From the NCBI GenBank assembly GCA_964020085.1, contig OZ026597.1, positions 13,214,515 through 13,278,514 of the forward strand: 64,000 nt of DNA. Reading direction: 5' to 3'. The translations under genes and the position numbers were made by a program. Origin of the DNA: Micromussa lordhowensis. Lineage: Eukaryota > Cnidaria > Anthozoa > Scleractinia > Lobophylliidae. Under the pieces are notes generated by a model. The model saw only the letters and a program-made list of their open reading frames with translations. It was not told where the DNA came from and made no database searches. Position 1 is the stretch's first letter. Every line of letters starts with the position of its first letter. Below, in pieces: positions 25,753 to 35,200 of this stretch.

Positions 25753-25929
25753 TTTTTTGCGTGTTTATGGATCGAGACGGAGTCGAGGTCCATAAACACG
25801 CAAAAAAAGAACGAGGCCAATATCAAGCCATCTTGACCGAACAAGCTTGGTCAATAAAGGATTTATTATATGGCTTTTGGGGAAATTTTTCTTGCGGGAC
25901 AAGGCGGGTAGTCCCGAGCGGGCAAGATG

Positions 25930-25960
<31 letters not shown>

Positions 25961-26055
25961 CAGCGCAGGATTTGATTCATCTTGCCCGCTCGCGGAGCTA
26001 GCCATATAATAAGGGATATTATTATATGGCTAGCTCCGTGTCAAATCCTGCGCTG

Positions 26056-26086
<31 letters not shown>

Positions 26087-26174
26087 TATCTTGCCCGCTC
26101 GGGACTACCCGCCTTGTCCCGCTACAAAAATTTCCCCTAAAGCCATATATATAAATCCTTTATTGACCAAGCTT

Positions 26175-26209
<35 letters not shown>

Positions 26210-26263
26210 TTTTTGCGTGTTTATGGACCTCGACTCCGTCTCGGTCCATAAACACGCCAAAAA

Positions 26264-26294
<31 letters not shown>

Positions 26295-29200
26295 TCACAC
26301 TTGGTCAATGACCTATATATATTGACAATCAACTTTTCAAACAGCTCAGGTGAGAGTGGAAAAAGAAACTTATTCGAGCTTATTGACTCTTCCTGAAATA
26401 CTTATTCTAAACAACTAATAATTAATACAACAGGAGACGAACTGGAAAAGAGAAGTTATGTGGATCATAGCTAAAAGCATTTCTAGAAACAAATTATGTC
26501 TGCTCTTTTCTTTAAAACTACCAGTAAATATGGAAGAAAACCTATCTTTTGAGGTGGCTTGCAACAGTTTCCAGCACTTTCCAGCAGTTATACTTTAGCC
26601 GATCAATATTACAACTCTTTATAAACTGATGTTACAATGTCGGGATTAGACAAATGTACAATCACGTCATAATAAGTTACCATGGCAATGAAAACCAGTT
26701 AAAAACGCCCTTAATTATGTTAACTCTTAGCGATTATAATTCAAAAATGGCTCGGGTAAAACCCATTTTTTATTATTGAATTGTGATAAGAATATTAAGA
26801 TACAATTTTTGTAAAGCTTAAAAAAATTCAGAGGCATTTCAAACGTTCGAAAATTTACGGTAGTTCTGAACCATACCTCGAGAATTTGATTCAACTTTGC
26901 AAAAAGGTGCATCTTCATATGCCTATCACAATTCGATATGCACGTGGTATGCTCTTCCCATTTTACGTTGACGAACAATGTTTTTTTTTTTACTTCTCAT
27001 TTAGATTTTCCAGAGATTGAAAACTTGAAAGTAGCGGGACGTAGTATAAATGTCACGTGGTTGCCTGCATTCAAAGGAGAGTGTCATAATTTTTGGTACC
27101 TCATCTACTACAGAAAAGTGAATTCTGAAGTAAATACAGGACAATGGAATGTACTTAACGTGTCTCAATATCATGCAACCAACTACAATCTTCAACTCCA
27201 ATGCTACAAGGAATATGAAATAATTGTCACTGCACAGAGTGCAAATGGAGAAACACCTGTAAACCAAAGCAAACTGTGGAAAGTCAAAACTGAAGGAGGT
27301 AAATACAGCCAGAACCATTGGCAAGGAGAACAACTTAATGTTATTGGCCTATTTAGTAAAGGACAACTAGGTAAAAGCGTAACGAAGTTCTGACAAGAAC
27401 TAGTTTGGTATGCTCCTGTCACCTGAGCATCGTGTATTCGTAACTCAAAAATATTCTACACTTTGCATTCCATCTTAGCCAATGAGAACAATCCTTTTAT
27501 TTCTGAATTATAGATGACCGATAACCTATTTGTATTGATTATTTTAGGTACACTTTCACCTCCCGTGGGTGACAACAAGACAATGGAAATGAACAGTTGC
27601 GTTCTGAATTACATGTGGAGTCCTCCAATGGACATCATATGTCCCCTTAAGATGTATACAATATACTACAGAGAAATTCAATCAGACAACAACGAAGCTG
27701 ATTGGCTACAAATCCCTATCACAAAAACTTCCTATGTCATACCACTGAAATGCAATTTGGAGTATGAGGTTGCAATGTCTGTTACAGATGAAGAAAAGGA
27801 GAGTGTCATGTCAAACTTCTGGCGCGTAAAAACTAAGTCCCCTGCGACAGATATGCCTTCCAAAAATTTTTCCTCAGGTGAGTTTTTGTATGTTCCTTCT
27901 CCATTGCTCAAATAGAAGTCTTGAGCGCCCTTTGATTTACTACTTAACCTAAACCTGACTAACAGTGCTCAAATACCCTGTTTTCATTACTGCTTCTTTA
28001 AAGTATCTTTAAAAGTTAAAAAAGTTATTATTCCCTTCCATACATTGCTAATGTTTTCGTTTTTCTTTTTCAAAAGTGATTCCTATACTTTTGATCGGTT
28101 CTTACCACACGTCATAGTAGAAGTGATTTTCAAGCAGCTTTGTAGGCATGCTGTGCAATAAATTAAGAAATCTGTTTTATGCCAGGACACTAAGCATGTT
28201 TGACCAAGATGTAGAATTTCCTCACTCAGGCGGTGGACAAACTGTTGGTGCGATTGTCGGAGTTCTTGCTCTTGTTGCCATGATACTTGTGGGGATTGCT
28301 TGTCACAGGAAGAGAACACGAAAGAGAAAACTAAATGCCCTCCATGCAAAACGGTATGGGAGTACATTTTATTTCCTTCATTTGACTTTAGAACATTGTC
28401 GAGAACTGGGAAAGGATTTTCTTGATTAGTAATAAGGTACTTCTTCACGAATAACAGCTTTTTTGTTCAATTGGCAGTGGTTTACGTCGACTAAGCTTTC
28501 ACTAGATATATCAAGCGATTAAATTCATATGATAGTAAATCAAAGTCGAACTGTCATTGACCCATGGATATGGAAGCAACCGCTGATTTCCCTTTTCCAG
28601 TCAAACACTGAAATTTGACATTCTTGTTATTATATTTTTGATATAATATATCAAACACGGAAGACCGTGTGTTCTGTGGCATTTTGTAATAACTACGCAT
28701 TTTGTAATAAAGGTTGCAGCAATTTGTAACTACCTGCAGTATTTTGTATTAAATAGAAATGACACATTTTGTAATAAGAGTTGCAGCATTTGTCTACGCA
28801 ATTTGTAATAACTTGGTGACGCAAATTGCAATAACAGATATCACTGGTTTTTGAGGATCGAAGACTGTCTCGAGAATATTGCTCACTAACTCATTGGGAA
28901 GCTGGTCAAATGAACAGGTAGCCTCGTTGTGATGTTCACTCATGGCATTGCAAACATTTTCCACGACGCTGCTGTCAACTCCCTCTTTCATTCTGTCTTT
29001 CTTATTCTTCCGCTGTTTGTGTTCCTCTTGTTCTGCTGCTCCCGCTGTTTTGTTTTCCTCATCCTCTCCCACTTTCACCTCCATCATGTTCACATTCTCA
29101 CCATCACTCTCATTTCCTTCCTCTGAAGTGTGCTCAATTTCACCATCCACTACCTCATCCTCTACTTTAAAGCAAACATAGTGTTCTCCTTCGCCTTCTG

Positions 29201-32200
29201 CAAAGAAGTTTACTAGGTGAAAGTTAGCTGAGACACCAGTAAAGGGAGAGATGATAGCGTTTCCTTCTACACCGAGGGAAGATTGAATTGTAAGCTGCAC
29301 ATTGAAAAGGTTAGAAGCGGCCTGCAGGGTGATTTGATCTCCATTTGTGCCATCTTCAATCATTTCAGCTAAGTAATCGGACCATGCTTGGCCAGCATAT
29401 AGTTCTAGGGGAAAGCTGTGAAAGGCGCTTGGACTTTCTCTCAAGCACTTTATAATTTCTTCTCGTAGATTTTCACATGATCTTTCAATACCAATGCTTC
29501 TTAACCAGAAGCAAAGAGCACTAAGTTGACAGTTACCATCTCCTGCAGAATTAAAGCGCTGGCACCTCCATCTGCTAAGGGCAATAGCTTTTCCTGGAAT
29601 GTGATATTTTTCTTTGCGCAATTTCTATTTTCTCTTCCTCTATCGCTTTACTCTCTTTTCTTTTTCATTGCAACTGATACTTATCTTTAACAGATATCCA
29701 GCGCTGCTCTTGCTCATGTGAATTGGGCTGAACAAATTCCACTTTATACACGGAGGTATTTAAATGTCGGCCAATCACATTTCCTGGCAGAACGTGTCTT
29801 CGTTTTGAAGCAATCTTTCATTTTCGCGGCTTAAGTCTTATCAGTACTTCTTTTCCAACATTGTACTGAGTTGAGGTAGAGTTGAGGCACTTGTGCCTGT
29901 CCATCGTGCGCTTTTCCTGTTTTCGTGTATAAGATTTAGCTCTTTCTCGGATATTCTTAATGCCGGTTTTGTGCTTAGATAGATCTGTCCTGCTTGGCGC
30001 CTTTCAATGATCCCGGACAACCGTCAATGCCGTAATCTTCTTTCCCTCTGTCAATCTGCAGGCGATCTGGTGGTCCATGTTCTTCATATATCTTTTGCAG
30101 ATTCCTTGCAATGCATCGACTTGACTTCTTCTCCAGTAGTGCGAGCCAAAACACGTCCATCGCAGAAAGCCGCATAGCGGAAAGTCCTCACCAGCAAACT
30201 GCCGGCGTTAGCGGGGGAGAAGCGTTGCGTGACGACCCTAATAACGGCTGCGGAGGAGACTATCTGCTATGAGGAACGCCAGGAATTCTCCCATTTCAGT
30301 GACACGGTTTCCGAAGCAGGGGTGCCAGTAACGCACTCTCCACATAGTATTCATTAAAAGAAGATGGTGAACTTCTTGAATGGTATCAAATCGTGCGACA
30401 AAACCCTTTTTAAAATTGATCGATTTTTTTTAGATTATTTTTTTCTTATTTTTGTCCGAGTGACAAACACGGTAAAAAAATATGAGTATGAAAATAATAC
30501 AAAAGATAAATAAATCAAAAGTAAAATATTCTATTTACTGGTTTACATATTTGCCGTGTGCAGAGAACCATTTATCAATGCTTCTCTTAAAGATGTCTAG
30601 GGATTTTGTAGAGCGAAGTTCCTCTGGAAGATCATTCTACAGAGAATTGAAGCGCCGGTAGTCAGTGCCACCGAACAACCGTGTTTGACCACATTTCCAA
30701 CCACCGAGAACTAAGTTGAAAATAAGATGCATAGTGGACTATTCATGTTTACCCCCGCCTTAATGAATTATTAATGGTTTGAGATAATTTAAAGATCGTC
30801 TTGTGTAGACGGCCAGTGGCACGTTCATTTTAGATAGAAATCAAACACGAATTTATTTCTAAAGAAAAAAAGAACTGAGCACCAGAAAAGAACATTAGCT
30901 CAGATGACAGATTACAAATTTCTCCGGCGCAGAGCACTCAGTGTTCTGCTTTATGTCTGGGGCCGCGGGCTAATTTATGTTAAATTTCGTTACTCAGGTT
31001 AAAGTCTGACATGACTCCCTTATTGCAACGGCAAGTTCCACCCGAGCGGATAACTTTCATGGAGGAACTAGGTCGAGGGGCTTTTGGCAAGGTACAGAGA
31101 GGAGCCCTGAAGGAATTACCAACAGTAGAAATATTTGACAAGCCCAGGGACCAAAGGGTGGAAATCAAAGAAGCAAAAATGGTTGCTATCAAAACTTTAC
31201 TTGGTGAGCAAAAAGATATATATGATACTGAACTAGCGCGAGTTCCGTATTGGCCCGTATTGCTATATATTATTCAACTTTCATACACTATACGAATTCC
31301 GATTTTCTGATTGGCTGATCTGTACCACGTGATACTGGGTTGAGACGAAACAACCTCCTTGACGTCATTATCGTGGTGTAATAGCCGTGGTGTAAATTCA
31401 ACACAGCACTGTCATTACCCCATGGCTTCGGCTGACTCAGAGTTTGACGATTTCTTTGTGCAGTGTATTCAATTTGAATAATAAAAATATTAACGCACTC
31501 ATTGCTCGTGAATTATCGGGATTTACCTGAACTCGTTCACTAACAATGAACTCGAAATTTTCAATACCGCACTCGCAAAGCCTCGTGCAGTATTGAAATT
31601 TCTCGTTCATTGTTAGTGAGCTCGTGCAGGTAAATCCCGCTAATGCACTCGCTGAGTGCGTTCCTGTAATTATAAAGATTACTCTATGTTAAACACTCCA
31701 CAGCTGTCAAACAAGAGAGAACTATACGTTACATATGTTTTTTTTCTGGACAAACTCTGGTCAAAGACCGATGAAGGTTTTTTTTGTTATAGCAGATTTT
31801 TAGCTAGCAGTTTTGTTAGGTCCTTTTCGTTTCCATGTTACTTTAGCAACAGCCACCGAGGGAGGTAAGGAACTTTTCCTGAAGGAAATTGAGTTCATGA
31901 AGCAAATTGGTTCTCACCGGAATGTCCTTGGCATGCTCGGCTACTGGGTGAAGTCAGAGCCCATCATGTTGATCTTGGAATATGCTCCACATAGCGATCT
32001 TCTTCAGTGGCTTAGAGGCAAAAAGCAACAGGTTAGAAAATGTTGGTTGTTGAAAACATTGATTTTTTCAGGACATTAAAGAAATACATTACAGTCGAAC
32101 CTCTTCACAACGGCTACCTTGGGAACTGAGGAAAATGGTCGTTGTTTTTTGGTGGGTGCAAAATTTCTATTTTTAAAAAATACTCATTGTAGCATATAAA

Positions 32201-35200
32201 TACGCAACACAATCAAAATATCTCAATGACACAGAAATCAAACAGAGACCAACGGTGCGTGGTACAAATCAAGTTTCGGGATCTTTAACAATAACAAATG
32301 GGTTTTGTATACATCGTTCGTCAGTCACTGGTTAACTGCTCGTTGTCGGGACTCGCTTTAGTGTCCGTTGCCATTGTGGAGAGGTGGTCGTTGTAGAGAG
32401 GTTAACATAAGAGTGAATATATGAAATGTCCGCCGGAATAAAATAAGTGGGCGTTGTATAGAGGTGGCCGTTAGTCTACAAAGAGTGAAGTGCATGATTA
32501 CCGCAATCAAATGCTGTGTAGCAAGTTTTCATCTACAATGACTTTAAATAAACTAAATATTGCAAGGATGGTTTTCAATTTTCCAGTAGTGAAGCCAAGA
32601 CATTTGTAAGGAAATTGCTCACCATGCGTGTCATCTCTCATTTGTAGATGAAGTTGAAGAATAGTATCGATGGAGAGATTTTTAACGATTTGACACAAGC
32701 CACATGTGAGGGCGAGATTGGAAGCACCAAAACCTCAGATGGGTCCACTGAAAATAACATGCCAAATAGCTTTATCACGGTGAAAGAGGAAGCGTCGATG
32801 AGAACGACGTTAGTTTTCAAAGCTTCAGGCAAAGAAGAAGATGAAGAAAAGAGAGAAGAGGACCTTGAGCAGTGTTGCCATGAAGTTAAGGAGGTAATCG
32901 TGTCTACAAAAGGGACAGCAAGACAAGAACCTGCACTGGTCGGTTCTTATGACGAGAGAACGGACGGCAATTTGGGGCACAGCCAGGAAACTGAAACAAA
33001 AACAGAAAAACAAAAGTGTGAAGATGAAAGAAAGGAAGGCAAAGAGGAGAATCACAGCGAGTCTCAGTGTTCCCCCCTGCCAGTGGCTGGGCCATCTGGG
33101 ATTGATAAAGAACCACATCACACCTGTGATGTATTTGGGCCTGACAGCAGGATGACGCCAATTAGAAAGAAACAGAAGAAGATCAACATAAACACACCTC
33201 AGGACGACCACCCTGAAGACGTCGAGCACGCTGACAACTTTTATTCCAACGACCTTCTTTGTTTCGCCTGGCAAATTGCAAACGGAATGGTAAGTAGAGT
33301 CAGCGATGAGACTCGATTGATAACGTCTTTGTAGGCGTCGAATATCTTTTGGAATTCTAATTCGCTGATTGCAAAAATTACTGATTTGAGATGTCGCAAA
33401 GTACGTTTCTGAAAAAGTAAGCTTTGATCTGTTGTTCTTAGCTACCTATCTGAAAAAATGATTTGCCACTCTTGCATCACATATTCATTGCATATTAAAG
33501 CGTTCAGCAGCTAAAGTGAAGTGTGCCTTTCAATTGTAACTCCAAATTTGTTGAAACGAAGACACTACTACCGAGTTTATCTTCCAGCTGAAACTGACGT
33601 AAAATGGTTTTCTTCTGTATTTCTCTCTCTATAATTATCATGACGTCCAATTGGTGACCCTTTATGTTCTTCGAAGTGAAGGCACGAATAGCTCACATGA
33701 TCTTTATCATACAGATCACACTTAAATTGGTGAACGGCGCATTTTATCAGTTTGAACAGCGCTGAGTTATCAGTTTACGTGTGATCTATGTGATACAGAT
33801 TATATCAGCTATTCGTGCTGGCACTTACACAAGCGTATCGAAGAATACAGTTATTCTATATTTTAACAGCAATACTTGGCTAGCAAAGGATTTGTTCACC
33901 GTGATTTGGCAGCACGGAACATTCTTCTTGGCGAGGACAGAGTGGTAAAGATTGCCAACTTTGGTCTGCTACGCAATGTATATGAAAGGAAACAGACAAA
34001 AAAACTGCCAATCAAATGGACAGCTCCTGAGGCATTACACAACAGCATATACACTACTAAGAGTGATGTGTAAGTTATTTTAAGGCCTATCTTGTTTACT
34101 GAGATTGTTTCTTAGAAGAACTGATCGACTAAGGCATTTGCTTGTTGGCCTTTTGAGTTATACAGCGTTGCCATAAATAGCCCAATGTACAGCTACCCAC
34201 AATGACTTGAAAAACGTGAGAAAAATTGCAAGCAGTACGAAAGTAGACATTAAAATTTTTCTCTAACAAATAACCCAGCCTTTCAATTTTTAAATAAATT
34301 CATAATTGAGAGGGAAATATCTCATTCTTTTGGGAGCCGAGATGGAACCGTGTTTAATAAGTCATGCTAACCCTGATTTAGAACGTAGGCCCGTGTAAAT
34401 TAATTGCGAATGAACACAATTTTTCTCATATTTTTTCCTGTTTCATTATTTCATTTCAGATGGTCCTTCGGGGTTGTTCTCTGGGAGCTGACCACAATGG
34501 GTAAGAATTAATAATTGCTTGGAGATAACCATCTCTTTAACATAAACTGAAACTTTATTAGCCGTAGTAATGTACCTTGAATTAAAGAGTACATCAGCTG
34601 TATATAACGCATTCCTTTGTGTTTGTTTTGAATTGGAGCCGGGAAAACAGTAAAGGTATAAGTAAAACTCTCTAAAATTGCTTTTAAACTTCTACGACAA
34701 TATAAAAAAAAACATAAGAAAGCGAAAAAAGGCGTGTTAACTGTCTTTCTGTTTCCTTATTTCTAGCGGATGAATACTTTCGTGACATTCCCATACAAAC
34801 TCTAAAATTTGCGTTGTTTTGCAATATCTCATAACGACGTTCAGGCAATGAGTTGGGCAACCTGCGTCTATATCGCATTCAACTGAAGAAAGTCACCTTT
34901 CTAAAGAAGTAGCTTGTAGAACGACGTAGAATGTTCAAAGGAGATACCAAGGTATATCATCTAGAATAATGTGAAAGATCATTGAGAAAATTGATACAGA
35001 GTTACATCACTTTACGAAACAGTACCTCGAAAATGTTTCCTTCGCTTCGCATTTTCACGAGCTCGAGTCGGAGAAATGTGTCTGTATGTTGATATGTTAC
35101 TTGAAGTTAGATGTACTTTCTTTATTTCTTGTCAGGAGGCATTCCATATCCAGGACGAATAGGCCACAAAGAGTTGCACAGGCTTCTTAAGACTGGGTAT

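Larger units (their letters stand above)
28672..30180 (-). mobile_element. Decayed integrase-type transposon with OTU protease, antisense in RTK intron
   Basis: Three coding remnants lie in order on the minus strand: integrase core (29975-30175), integrase C-terminal part with an in-frame stop (about 29700-29900), and an intact OTU-like cysteine protease frame (28794-29621). The 3' flank has repeated ATTTTGTAATAA motifs that look like transposon subterminal repeats. Best described as a Ginger/KRBA2-type cut-and-paste element; the other end was not found. Confidence 0.7.

Noticed and set aside
25450..26396. Several similar frames of 64-113 codons
   Set aside because: Translations of the three MITE copies, which is why they resemble each other and the frames near 58 kb.
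28148..28229. Upstream extension of the transmembrane exon
   Set aside because: Reading through would ignore the ctcactcag acceptor, whose phase exactly fits the FN3-3 donor.
32825..33274. 149-codon minus-strand frame
   Set aside because: It is antisense to the kinase-insert exon; its hydrophobic look comes from reading Glu/Lys-rich codons backwards.
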